Source: Alteromonas sp. 1_MG-2023
GTDB lineage: Bacteria; Pseudomonadota; Gammaproteobacteria; Enterobacterales; Alteromonadaceae
NCBI RefSeq assembly: GCF_030547075.1
Contig: NZ_JAUOQH010000002.1
Coordinates: forward strand, 310,001-374,000
Reading direction: 5' to 3'
Length of the DNA: 64,000 nt
The notes beneath the pieces were generated by a model, which worked only from the letters and a program-made list of their open reading frames with translations, ran no database searches and had not been told where the DNA came from. Of the stretch, positions 7,804 to 15,490 are shown piece after piece; position 1 is the stretch's first letter, and each line of letters starts with the position of its first letter. Position numbers and translations under genes: made by a program.

Positions 7804-9774
7804 GTGAGCGAAACTGAGAACACATCACCTTTAAATAAGCCCGTGTTTTACACGTCTTCCATAATTATAGCCTGCCTGCTCATTTTTGCAGCAGCCTTGC
7901 CTGAAACCGCGGATTCACTTTTCAAAACCATTCAAGCCGTCATTGTGACAAATGGCAGTTGGTTCTATGTACTTACGGTGGCAATCGTACTGTTATTTGT
8001 GGTTTATCTAGGCATGTCCCGCTATGGCGAAATTAAGCTAGGCCCCGACCACGCCGTACCAGAATTTAAGTTCACTACTTGGTTATCTATGCTGTTTGCT
8101 GCCGGTATGGGTATTGGACTTATGTTTTTTGGCGTTGCCGAGCCTCTAATGCACTTTTTAGCACCACCGACGGCGCAAGCTGAAAGTATTGATGCTGTGC
8201 GCGAAGCCATGAAAACCACCTTTTTCCACTGGGGGGTTCATGCTTGGGCAATTTATGCTGTGGTGGCATTAATATTGGCCTATTTTGCGTATCGACAGAA
8301 CCTGCCGTTAACACTGCGTTCAGCACTTTACCCCTTAATTGGCGACAAAATTTACGGTTGGCCAGGCCATGTTGTCGATATTTTTGCCGTTACTTCTACC
8401 GTATTTGGTGTTTCAACATCACTAGGGTTAGGTGCATCACAAGTTAATGCCGGCTTCAATTACTTATTCGGCTTACCTTCAAATACCACCGTACAAATCT
8501 TAATAATGGCTGGCGTAATTGGCTTAGCGGTTATTTCGGTTGCGACGGGGTTAGATAAAGGTATTCGTATCCTGTCTGAAACCAATATGGTTTTAGCCAT
8601 TTTACTGCTTCTTATTGTTTTAGTATTAGGGCCAACAGTATTTTTGCTTCAAGCCTACATGCAAAATACGGGAGCTTACCTATCTGACTTAGTTAGAAAT
8701 ACCTTCAACTTATTCGCTTATGACAAAACCGATTGGATTGGTGGCTGGACCATCTTCTATTGGGGCTGGTGGCTAGCATGGGCACCGTTTGTAGGCTTGT
8801 TCATTGCCCGCATCTCTTATGGCCGTAGCATTCGTGAGTTCATCATGGGTGTATTACTTATCCCATCTGCGTTTACGCTTTTCTGGATGACTGTATTTGG
8901 TAATGGTGCCATCGACCAAGTATTAGTGCATGGTAAGGATATATTAGCCACCATGGTCAACGAGGATAGTGCAGTCGCCCTATTCGTGTTCTTAGAGCAG
9001 TTCCCATTCTCGTCGATATTAAGCTTTATTGCCGTCATAATGGTGATAGTGTTCTTCGTAACATCGTGCGATTCCGGCGCTATGGTAGTAGACATGCTGT
9101 GTTCGCACGGTAGAAACGACACGCCATTGTGGCAGCGAATTTACTGGGCCGTTGGTGTTGGTGTGGTAAGTGCAGTTCTGCTTTATGCTGGTGGTTTGGG
9201 GGCACTTCAAACCATGACCATTGCTTCGGCGCTACCCTTCGCAATAGTATTGCTTATAGCGATTGCAGGGCTGTTGAAAGCACTACGGGTAGAAGCGTAT
9301 AAGCGTGAAAGCCTACAAGTGCTGGCCGGTACACCGCAGCATAATGATGGTGATAAGAACTGGAAAGACCGATTAGAGAACATCGTAACCTTCCCAGATG
9401 AAAATGCCGTTAAACGCTACATGCAAAAAATTGTTAAGCCTGCCATGTCGGAAGTAGGTAAAGAGTTTGAAACTCAGCAATTTGAGATTTTGATTGATGA
9501 AACCGAAGAAGCACTTATGCTAACGGTAACCATGGGTAGCGACCCTGATTTTGTATACGCAGTGTACCCCACGGCGACTCATCAGCCAGAATTTGGCCCA
9601 AGTGAGCTACAAGAGGTAGACGAAGGCGAGAAGCCCACGTACTATCGCGCAGAAGTTCATTTAAGTGAAGGTGGTCAGAACTACGACATTATGGGATGGT
9701 CGAAAATCTCAGTGATTAATGACGTGATTGATCAGTTTCAAAAGCATCAACACTTTATCCATTTGCTTAATTAG
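7804..9774 (+). CDS. betT: BCCT-family choline/betaine transporter with C-terminal domain (BetT-like)
   Basis: Twelve hydrophobic segments and the BCCT signature are present: the helix WGWWLAWAPFVGLFIARISYGRSIREF, and earlier GMGIGLMFFGVAEPLMHF, typical of sodium- or proton-driven choline/glycine-betaine carriers. The last ~150 residues (from about LQVLAGTPQHNDGD) form a soluble cytoplasmic domain, the long C-terminal extension seen in osmoregulated BetT proteins. GTG at 7804 (656 aa) is preferred because AAAGGA lies about 12 bases upstream; an in-frame TTG at 7735 has no such signal. It is followed after 33 bases by a MarR-type regulator gene, with a shared terminator. Confidence 0.85.
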   Translation: MSETENTSPLNKPVFYTSSIIIACLLIFAAALPETADSLFKTIQAVIVTNGSWFYVLTVAIVLLFVVYLGMSRYGEIKLGPDHAVPEFKFTTWLSMLFAAGMGIGLMFFGVAEPLMHFLAPPTAQAESIDAVREAMKTTFFHWGVHAWAIYAVVALILAYFAYRQNLPLTLRSALYPLIGDKIYGWPGHVVDIFAVTSTVFGVSTSLGLGASQVNAGFNYLFGLPSNTTVQILIMAGVIGLAVISVATGLDKGIRILSETNMVLAILLLLIVLVLGPTVFLLQAYMQNTGAYLSDLVRNTFNLFAYDKTDWIGGWTIFYWGWWLAWAPFVGLFIARISYGRSIREFIMGVLLIPSAFTLFWMTVFGNGAIDQVLVHGKDILATMVNEDSAVALFVFLEQFPFSSILSFIAVIMVIVFFVTSCDSGAMVVDMLCSHGRNDTPLWQRIYWAVGVGVVSAVLLYAGGLGALQTMTIASALPFAIVLLIAIAGLLKALRVEAYKRESLQVLAGTPQHNDGDKNWKDRLENIVTFPDENAVKRYMQKIVKPAMSEVGKEFETQQFEILIDETEEALMLTVTMGSDPDFVYAVYPTATHQPEFGPSELQEVDEGEKPTYYRAEVHLSEGGQNYDIMGWSKISVINDVIDQFQKHQHFIHLLN

Positions 9775-9807
9775 CCGGGTTAGGGTTGCAGATTTATTAG
9801 GAATAAA

Positions 9808-10287
9808 ATGCGAAAAGAAGAAGAATTGTTGGTTGCACTACGGCGCGTGATCCGCGCTGTAGATTTGCGCAGCAAACAGTTGAGCAAGCATGTTGGGCTT
9901 ACAGGCCCACAATTGTTGGTAATGCAAAATATTCAGGAAAAGCCTAGTATTATGGTGCGAGAAATCGCTGAAAACATAAACCTAAGCCCTGCTACCATTA
10001 CCAACATACTTGATCGCCTTGAAGGCAGAGATTTAGCAACCCGTATCCGTAGTACGCAAGATAAGCGTAAAGTAGGCGTGTTCCTTACAGAAAAGGGAAA
10101 AGTGGCAGTGGTTAATGCCCCTCGCCCACTACAAGAACACTTCGTGGAGCGCTTTTCGCAGCTAAAAGAATGGGAGCAAAGCCAGATGGTTGCTACCGTT
10201 CAGCGAATTGCGAGCATGATGGATGCAGAAGATATTGATGCATCGCCGTTTCTTGAGCTTGGTAGTATTTCGGAAAAACCTAACTAG
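9808..10287 (+). CDS. MarR-family regulator, CosR/EctR-like
   Basis: A 159-residue winged-helix protein. The N-terminus EELLVALRRVIRAVDLRSKQLSKHVGLTGPQLLVMQ, the recognition region VREIAENINLSPATITNILDRLEGRDL and the wing TRIRSTQDKRKVGVFLTEKGK are characteristic of MarR proteins. They closely resemble CosR/EctR, the regulators of ectoine and compatible-solute transport genes in Vibrio and methylotrophs. Genetic context agrees: it sits 33 bases downstream of a BCCT osmolyte transporter, with AGGA before its ATG, and the pair ends at a strong terminator. The likely role is osmolarity-dependent repression of betT and perhaps of the betB operon. The CosR assignment is from remembered sequence similarity. 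Confidence 0.78.
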   Translation: MRKEEELLVALRRVIRAVDLRSKQLSKHVGLTGPQLLVMQNIQEKPSIMVREIAENINLSPATITNILDRLEGRDLATRIRSTQDKRKVGVFLTEKGKVAVVNAPRPLQEHFVERFSQLKEWEQSQMVATVQRIASMMDAEDIDASPFLELGSISEKPN

Positions 10288-10356
10288 AGCGAAGTGAATA
10301 CTGTTTGAGTTAACTGGCTTACGCAGTGCTTACGACAAAACGAAACTAGAAAAAAC

Positions 10357-10387
10357 AAAACAGCCAGCTTATGCTGGCTGTTTTTTG
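10357..10387 (+). terminator. Intrinsic terminator of the betT-regulator operon
   Basis: Perfect eight-base stem CAGCCAGC (10361-10368) / GCTGGCTG (10373-10380), four-base loop TTAT, followed by six T residues. An A-run before the stem makes it potentially bidirectional. Confidence 0.92.
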
Positions 10388-10497
10388 TACTTATAAAAGC
10401 TTTTTGCGAAAGTGCGAAGCGTTTATTTGATGGGTTTTAATCTAACATTAGGTCATAGTGTAAATTAGCGTTTAAAATTAGCGCACAAATCAGGGCT

Positions 10498-10869
10498 CTA
10501 ATCAGATTGCTTGTCAGCTTGTTTATCAGCAGCCTTCAAAGGGTTTACCCGGCCACCAGTGACTTTATCAGCGCGGCCTTCTTCTTTGGCTTTCTCGGCA
10601 CGGCGTTTTCTTATTTCTTTCGGGTCGGCAATAAGCGGGCGATAAATCTCTATCCTGTCGCCATCTTTTACAGTATCGCGTAACTTAACTACCCTGCTCC
10701 ATATGCCCACCTTCGTGCTAGATAAATCGATATCTGGGTATTCATTAAGTAGATTCGACGCTTGAATTACTTCTTCTACGGTTGCGCCTTCTTTTATCGC
10801 CACATCTACCAAAGATTGCTTAGTAGGAAGTGCATAAGCCACTTCAATCTGCATTAAGCCTTCACTCAC
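10498..10869 (-). CDS. ratB: RnfH/RatB family ubiquitin-fold protein
   Basis: Residues 1-90 fit the small beta-grasp RnfH/RatB (UPF0125) family: [31 protein letters not shown], then [39 protein letters not shown], the family signature with a basic tail. The remaining ~30 residues are a Lys/Asp-rich tail longer than in E. coli. The biochemical role is not settled. The gene overlaps ratA by four bases (stop of ratA at 10866-10868, start here at 10869), as in many gammaproteobacteria, and the pair lies beside smpB. Confidence 0.88.
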   Translation of the reverse strand: MSEGLMQIEVAYALPTKQSLVDVAIKEGATVEEVIQASNLLNEYPDIDLSSTKVGIWSRVVKLRDTVKDGDRIEIYRPLIADPKEIRKRRAEKAKEEGRADKVTGGRVNPLKAADKQADKQSD

Positions 10870-11297
10870 GCGTAAACACTCCTAGCACGCTCAGTAAACG
10901 CAACAACCATATTGGCTGCCAAATTGTTGAAGATTTTACCAAATGCCATTTCTACTAACTTATTGGTAAATTCAAACTCAAGATTTAGCTCTATTTTACA
11001 CGCTTCGTCTGATAACGCAGAAAATGTCCATCCGCCGGTTAAATAGCGAAACGGCCCATCGACTAGCTGCATGTCAATACGCTTACCTGGTTCAAGTTCG
11101 TTATGGGTAGTGAACCATTGTTTAATACCTGCTTTTGCCACTAGCAATGAGGCTTTCATATTTTCGCCAGATGCTTCTAGAACCTTGCTGTCTCGACAAC
11201 CTGGTAGAAACTGCGGATAGGCCGCAACATCGTTTACCAAGTCGAACATAGCCTGGGCGCTGTGTGCTACCAATGCACTGCGTTGTATACTCGCCAT
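10866..11297 (-). CDS. ratA: RatA-like START/SRPBCC-domain protein
   Basis: A 143-residue Coq10/RatA-type protein with the hallmark N-terminus [34 protein letters not shown] and the later [10 protein letters not shown] and [20 protein letters not shown] segments. E. coli RatA was reported to bind 50S subunits and block 70S formation. The family also includes ubiquinone-binding Coq10, so either role is possible. I use the fourth Met (11297) because it gives the conserved family N-terminus; an in-frame ATG three codons earlier also exists. It is divergent from smpB across about 230 bases. Confidence 0.88.
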   Translation of the reverse strand: MASIQRSALVAHSAQAMFDLVNDVAAYPQFLPGCRDSKVLEASGENMKASLLVAKAGIKQWFTTHNELEPGKRIDMQLVDGPFRYLTGGWTFSALSDEACKIELNLEFEFTNKLVEMAFGKIFNNLAANMVVAFTERARSVYA

Positions 11298-11531
11298 GTA
11301 CTTCACTATATAAATATCGAAAGGCGCATTATATCATAGAAAAAATACCACAGAAAAAACCCTTCTCTCATCTTCGCTTTTTCCGTTTCGCCCCCACATC
11401 GTTATGTAAGGATACAATACCCTCGCGTTATTGGGTGAGCGCTAGAGTGAACACTAAATATTAGTAAATGAACTAATAAATATTGTGATGGGTATACAGA
11501 CATTCATACAGCAATCAGTATAATAGCGAGC

Positions 11532-12011
11532 ATGAAAAAGAATAAAGCCAACAAAAACACCACAGGTACTATCGCGCAAAACAAAAAAGCGCGTCATGAC
11601 TATTTCTTAGAGGACAAATTTGAAGCAGGTATTCAGCTTCAAGGCTGGGAAATTAAAAGTATTCGCTCCGGTAAGGTTAACATTTCCGATTGCTACGTGA
11701 TTATTCAGAATGCCGAAGCTTATTTGGTAGGTTGTCGCATTAGCCCGTTAAACCAAGCCTCTACTCACGTTGTGTGTGAACCCGAACGTGCGCGTAAATT
11801 ATTATTGAAAAAGCGCGAACTAGACCGACTTATGGGCGCAAGAGACCGACAAGGTTACTCTATTGTGGCCACTGCCATGTATTGGAAGAAATGCTGGGTT
11901 AAGTTAGAAATCAATCTTGCCAAAGGTAAGCATGAGCGAGACAAACGAGACTCGCTAAAAGATCAAGACTGGCAACGTCAGAAAGAAAGAATGATGAAAC
12001 ACAGCGTTTAA
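11532..12011 (+). CDS. smpB: SsrA-binding protein SmpB
   Basis: The 159-residue product has the family landmarks: [41 protein letters not shown] at the N-terminus, the central [20 protein letters not shown], and the basic C-terminal tail [28 protein letters not shown] that enters the decoding centre. SmpB delivers tmRNA to stalled ribosomes in trans-translation. Its RNA partner ssrA is 1.5 kb downstream. TATAAT at 11519-11524 lies only a few bases before the ATG, which would imply a very short leader if it is the -10 element; no good -35 was seen. A terminator hairpin overlaps the stop codon. Confidence 0.97.
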   Translation: MKKNKANKNTTGTIAQNKKARHDYFLEDKFEAGIQLQGWEIKSIRSGKVNISDCYVIIQNAEAYLVGCRISPLNQASTHVVCEPERARKLLLKKRELDRLMGARDRQGYSIVATAMYWKKCWVKLEINLAKGKHERDKRDSLKDQDWQRQKERMMKHSV

Positions 12012-12026
12012 CGCTGTGTTTTACTT
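11998..12026 (+). terminator. Terminator-like hairpin overlapping the smpB stop
   Basis: AACACAGCG (11998-12006) pairs with CGCTGTGTT (12012-12020) with a five-base loop that contains part of the stop codon. It is followed by TTACTTTTAG, a broken T-run. The hairpin is strong but the T-tract is imperfect. It separates smpB from the convergent oxidoreductase gene. Confidence 0.65.
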
Positions 12027-12037
12027 TTAGCTAGCCC

Positions 12038-13375
12038 TTATCTTCTGGACTGGCTTTTGGGCTGCTGCACGCCAACGTCATTTACGCTATCTGTACTACT
12101 AGTGCTAACGCTGTTACTTGACTGACTTGTAAGTTGTACACTGCCGTTTTTAGCATTAACGTCACGCTTGGTCATCGATTTGCGGTGCATCATATCAAGA
12201 ACCAAACTCCACAATGGCGAAGGCGAACGTAAGGTGGTTAAGTTATTACCTAAACGCCTAAGCTGACGGCGTACCATAGCCATGTTTGCCAAGCTAGCTA
12301 ACGATTTATCTTTCCACGTACAATGCGGAATAACACCGGAATAACGCCATTCTTGCTGCCACTTCTTGGCTAAATCAGGTGTAATAGCCAACGCACTGGC
12401 TAACCCCACCAATGAACAACCTTGCTGAATCACTTTTTCAGCCACTTCAGCTCGCTTAATTCCGCCCGTTGTCATTAACGGAATATCAGTTTTAGTTTCA
12501 AGGGTGTGCGCAAATTCCAAGAAGTAGGCTTCACGTGCAAGGGTAGTATCGTCTCGGGTTTGCCCTTGCATAGCAGGTGCTTCGTAACTGCCACCAGACA
12601 ATTCCACTACATCAACACCTAACGCTTCTAAACGGCGTACTACTTCACAGGCATCATCAAAACTGAATCCGTTGCGCTGAAAATCAGCAGAATTCAGTTT
12701 AACCATAACAATAAAGCCACTTGGGCATACCGCACGAATTTGGCTAACAATATTAATTAGCAAACGGGCACGGTTAATAATAGAACCGCCCCACTCGTCT
12801 TGTCGCTGATTAGTTAGCGGCGATAAAAACTGCGTGAGTAAATACCCGTGCGCCGCATGAATTTCAACGCCATCAAACCCAGCTTTTTGAGCTTGCACTG
12901 CGGTTTCAACAAAGCGTTTGCACACATCGTGAATGTCTTGGCAGGTCATTTCTTTGGGTACGGCAAACAATTTTGAGTGTTTCCCCATATCAAGTGGTAT
13001 CGCAGAAGGCGCAATTGCTTTGCCCTGCATAGCTTTAAATACCTGACGACCAGGGTGATTAATTTGCATCACCGCCAGCGCGCCATTTGATTTGATAATT
13101 TTAGCCCAGCGCTCGAAAGGTTCTAAGGGGGAATCTTTGTCTAGCACAACGCCGCCCGGGCCCGTCATCGATTCACGATCGACCATCACGTTACCCGTAA
13201 TGACCATGCCCAAGTTACCATGCGCCCAATATCGATAAAGGGTGTACAGCGCACTGCCAGGTAGACTGCCAGCACTCGACATGTTCTCTTCCATCGCTGC
13301 TTTTACAAGGCGATTACGTACCACTACCCCGCAAGGTAAGGTATAAGGAGTATAAATTATTGAGTCAGAAGGCAT
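12038..13375 (-). CDS. NADH:flavin oxidoreductase, Old Yellow Enzyme family
   Basis: An FMN-binding TIM-barrel enzyme. Visible marks are the N-terminal VVVRNRLVKAAMEENM, the active-site region VEIHAAHGYLLTQFLSPLTNQRQDEWGGS (His-Ala-Ala-His-Gly, and the R-x-D-E/W-GGS signature), VELSGGSYEAPA, and PLMTTGGIKRAEVAE for phosphate binding. The last ~100 residues extend beyond the barrel, ending in a Ser/Thr-rich tail. The substrate is unknown; the family reduces activated C=C bonds. The frame is open up to 13501, but that would cross the ssrA promoter, so ATG 13375 (445 aa), which fits the family N-terminus, is chosen. It lacks a strong ribosome binding site. Confidence 0.87.
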   Translation of the reverse strand: MPSDSIIYTPYTLPCGVVVRNRLVKAAMEENMSSAGSLPGSALYTLYRYWAHGNLGMVITGNVMVDRESMTGPGGVVLDKDSPLEPFERWAKIIKSNGALAVMQINHPGRQVFKAMQGKAIAPSAIPLDMGKHSKLFAVPKEMTCQDIHDVCKRFVETAVQAQKAGFDGVEIHAAHGYLLTQFLSPLTNQRQDEWGGSIINRARLLINIVSQIRAVCPSGFIVMVKLNSADFQRNGFSFDDACEVVRRLEALGVDVVELSGGSYEAPAMQGQTRDDTTLAREAYFLEFAHTLETKTDIPLMTTGGIKRAEVAEKVIQQGCSLVGLASALAITPDLAKKWQQEWRYSGVIPHCTWKDKSLASLANMAMVRRQLRRLGNNLTTLRSPSPLWSLVLDMMHRKSMTKRDVNAKNGSVQLTSQSSNSVSTSSTDSVNDVGVQQPKSQSRR

Positions 13376-13463
13376 TGGCACATCAATTGTAATTTTAAGC
13401 CGGTACACTTTAATGCTTATTGACGATAAATGCATCTTTTGAAAGCAAAATATAAAGAAATCA

Positions 13464-13491
13464 TTTAACCGCAAGCAAGTTATGTTATACT
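13464..13491 (+). promoter_or_regulatory. Probable ssrA promoter
   Basis: A -10 element TATACT at 13486-13491 lies 15 bases before the mature tmRNA 5' end, with TTTAAC (13464-13469) 16 bases upstream as a weak -35. The spacing agrees with a short 5' leader removed by RNase P. Confidence 0.55.
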
Positions 13492-13505
13492 GCGTTTTCA
13501 CACTC

Positions 13506-13863
13506 GGGGCTGATTAGGATTCGACAGGATCTTGGAAGCCGGAGGTGCATGCAGAGGTGCGGCTGGCCTCTTAAAAAAGCCGCATACAAATAGTCGCAAA
13601 CGACGAAAACTACGCACTAGCCGCTTAATAACCGGTATAGGCCCTTCCACCACAGCTTTGTTTGCTAGCGTGGATTCGGAAGGTCATCCAAGCAAACTAG
13701 CGAGGGAAACTCTCCTGAGGTTGAACCGCGAAATAGTATCGGGACAGCTACCAAGAACCCTGTTTGTCGGGGTCTAAAGTAGTTAAAGAAAAGACAAACT
13801 AAGCATGTAGTACCAAAGGTAGACATTTTCTGGACGCGGGTTCAAATCCCGCCAGCTCCACCA
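13506..13863 (+). ncRNA. ssrA: tmRNA (transfer-messenger RNA)
   Basis: A tRNA-like and mRNA-like RNA that rescues stalled ribosomes together with SmpB. The 5' end GGGGCUG (13506-13512) pairs with CAGCUCC before the discriminator A13860, and CCA is encoded (13861-13863). The T-arm GGGTTCAAATCCC is at about 13838-13850. The tag frame begins at GCA 13596 and reads Ala-Asn-Asp-Glu-Asn-Tyr-Ala-Leu-Ala-Ala, followed by two stops (13626-13631), the standard gammaproteobacterial degradation tag recognised by ClpXP/ClpAP. Length is 358 bases, usual for one-piece tmRNA. A terminator follows ten bases downstream. Confidence 0.98.
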
Positions 13864-13872
13864 ATTCGTATC

Positions 13873-13896
13873 AAGCCCCTTTTTAGGGGCTTTTTG
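13873..13896 (+). terminator. ssrA terminator
   Basis: AAGCCCC and GGGGCTT arms around a short T-rich loop, followed by a T-run (13891-13895). Confidence 0.88.
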
Positions 13897-14223
13897 CATT
13901 TTATGGGTAAACAAAAAAGTAAACCTGTCATTTGAGCTTTAAAACTAGGCTATCTGTGGTGCTAGCAATAGAAATATGATGCATTAGTCGCGTATAATTG
14001 CCGCATAATAAAAAACTCAATGTTGCTGCCTGTTTTCGTTTTGTTAATTAGGCCCACTTTGATTCAAAATATTCCTCTACACCAAATTTTTATCAAGTTG
14101 CCATACAGAAGGTTAGCGTAGATTCGCTGCCTATTTATATTGCACAATTTTTCAAAACGTATTTGTTATTGATGGGCCTGCATACTTCACATAATTGGTC
14201 GCCATCAAATCTATAAGGTATTT
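13897..14223. other. Gene-free region after ssrA
   Basis: About 330 AT-rich bases between the ssrA terminator and the MFS transporter. No protein-like frame, tRNA or strong palindrome was seen; downstream genomic islands often integrate at ssrA, but no duplicate of the ssrA 3' end is present here. It presumably carries the promoter of the MFS gene, which has AAGGT before its ATG. Confidence 0.4.
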
Positions 14224-15417
14224 ATGTCTGCATCACCTTCAAACCGAAGCGCCGTAGTTTGGCCTATTTTAGTGATGGCGCTTGGCACGTTTGTGTTAGG
14301 GCTCACAGAGTTTTCATCTATGTCGATGTTGCCTTTAATCGCTGAAAGTTTCGATGTTACGCCATCTATGGCCGGCAATGTAATAAGCGGTTATGCAATA
14401 GGTGTAGTCATTGGCGCACCGTCATTTATGTTACTTACCAACAAGACCAACAGGCGCACTTCGCTAATCATCTTTGCAGCAATGATGTGTATAGCTAATG
14501 GCTTAAGTGCTATCGCTTCCAGCTTGCCTGAGTTGGTATTTTATCGCGTGTTGTCTGGTTTGCCCCACGGCGCTTACTTTGGAACCGCGTTATTGATTGC
14601 CGCGAGTATGGCCCCTGCTGGTAAGCGTGCCAGTTACATGTCGATGGTGTTTGCTGGATTAACCATCGCCACTATTGTGGGTGTGCCCATGGCAACGCTA
14701 ATTGGGCAAAACATGAGTTGGCGAGTGTGTATGGCGCTAGTGGCGGTACTTGCACTTGTTACTATTGTACTCATCTATTTCTTGGTACCAAGCAGTCCAA
14801 TCACTACCCCATCGAACTTACGAGAAGAGTTTGGCGTACTTAAGAACAAACTCGTATGGTCAATTTCAGGCATCATATTTGTTGGCTTTGGGGGTGTGTT
14901 TTGTATTTATACCTACCTTGCCGATACCATATTAAACGTAACCAACTCACCTGAGGTAACCATTTCGGTTGCCATGATGATGTTCGGTATTGGTACCACT
15001 ATCGGTAATTGGTTTATTAGTAAACTTGCTGATAAGTCACCTATTCGCACCACTGGTATTGCGCTGTTGTGCAGCGTTGGCGTATCTCTCATGTATGTAT
15101 TTGCTGCAAGTAATATTTGGTGGCTTTACCTTACTGTGTTTCTACTTGGCGCAAGTGTTGGCTTAGCCGCCGTTATTCAGTCGATGTTGTTAGATGTTTC
15201 ACCCACGGGGCATGCAATGATAGGCGCTTTAGTGCAATGCGCATTTAATACGGCAAATGCCATTGGCCCGATGTTAGGCGGCGCTTTGTTGGCATCAGGC
15301 GCTAGTTTCAATGAAACTGGCTACGTATCAGCTATGTTGTTCTTTGGTGGCTTTATTATGTGGGCGCTTAGTTATTTACAACTGCGTAATCGCAATCCCA
15401 GCCTTGCTACTAGTTAA
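14224..15417 (+). CDS. MFS transporter of the DHA1 type (AraJ/YdhP-like)
   Basis: A 397-residue inner-membrane protein with twelve predicted helices. N-terminal helix 1 (VVWPILVMALGTFVLGLTEFSSMSMLPLIAE) is typical of the drug:H+ antiporter-1 AraJ/YdhP branch (G-x-F-x-x-G-x-x-E). The motif-C-like stretch is PHGAYFGTALLIAASM, also typical of this branch. The loop LTNKTNRRTSLI corresponds to motif A, although the canonical GxLaDrxGrrr is degenerate. Likely an efflux pump for sugars or small drugs; the substrate is unknown. It is monocistronic, ending at a REP-like palindrome. Confidence 0.88.
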   Translation: MSASPSNRSAVVWPILVMALGTFVLGLTEFSSMSMLPLIAESFDVTPSMAGNVISGYAIGVVIGAPSFMLLTNKTNRRTSLIIFAAMMCIANGLSAIASSLPELVFYRVLSGLPHGAYFGTALLIAASMAPAGKRASYMSMVFAGLTIATIVGVPMATLIGQNMSWRVCMALVAVLALVTIVLIYFLVPSSPITTPSNLREEFGVLKNKLVWSISGIIFVGFGGVFCIYTYLADTILNVTNSPEVTISVAMMMFGIGTTIGNWFISKLADKSPIRTTGIALLCSVGVSLMYVFAASNIWWLYLTVFLLGASVGLAAVIQSMLLDVSPTGHAMIGALVQCAFNTANAIGPMLGGALLASGASFNETGYVSAMLFFGGFIMWALSYLQLRNRNPSLATS

Positions 15418-15426
15418 CAAATAAAG

Positions 15427-15463
15427 GGGTCAGAGTACATTTTTCTATAATGTACTCTGACCC
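15427..15463. repeat. REP-like perfect palindrome (GGGTCAGAGTACATT arms)
   Basis: A 15-base arm GGGTCAGAGTACATT (15427-15441) faces its exact reverse complement (15449-15463) across seven bases. It sits between two convergent genes. The GGGTCAGAGTACATT end resembles the short palindromic elements mobilised by Y1/RAYT-type (IS200-like) transposases that are scattered in many gammaproteobacterial genomes. It may also stop transcription from both sides. No transposase gene is present in the window. Confidence 0.75.
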
Positions 15464-15490
15464 AATTTCCTACCCCATTTTCACTATCAA

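Noticed and set aside
13532..13777. Open frame of 81 codons
   Set aside because: It lies entirely inside ssrA; conserved tmRNA structure and tag explain the sequence.
13864..14223. Genomic island at the ssrA 3' end
   Set aside because: No integrase gene and no repeated copy of the ssrA terminal sequence downstream in the window.
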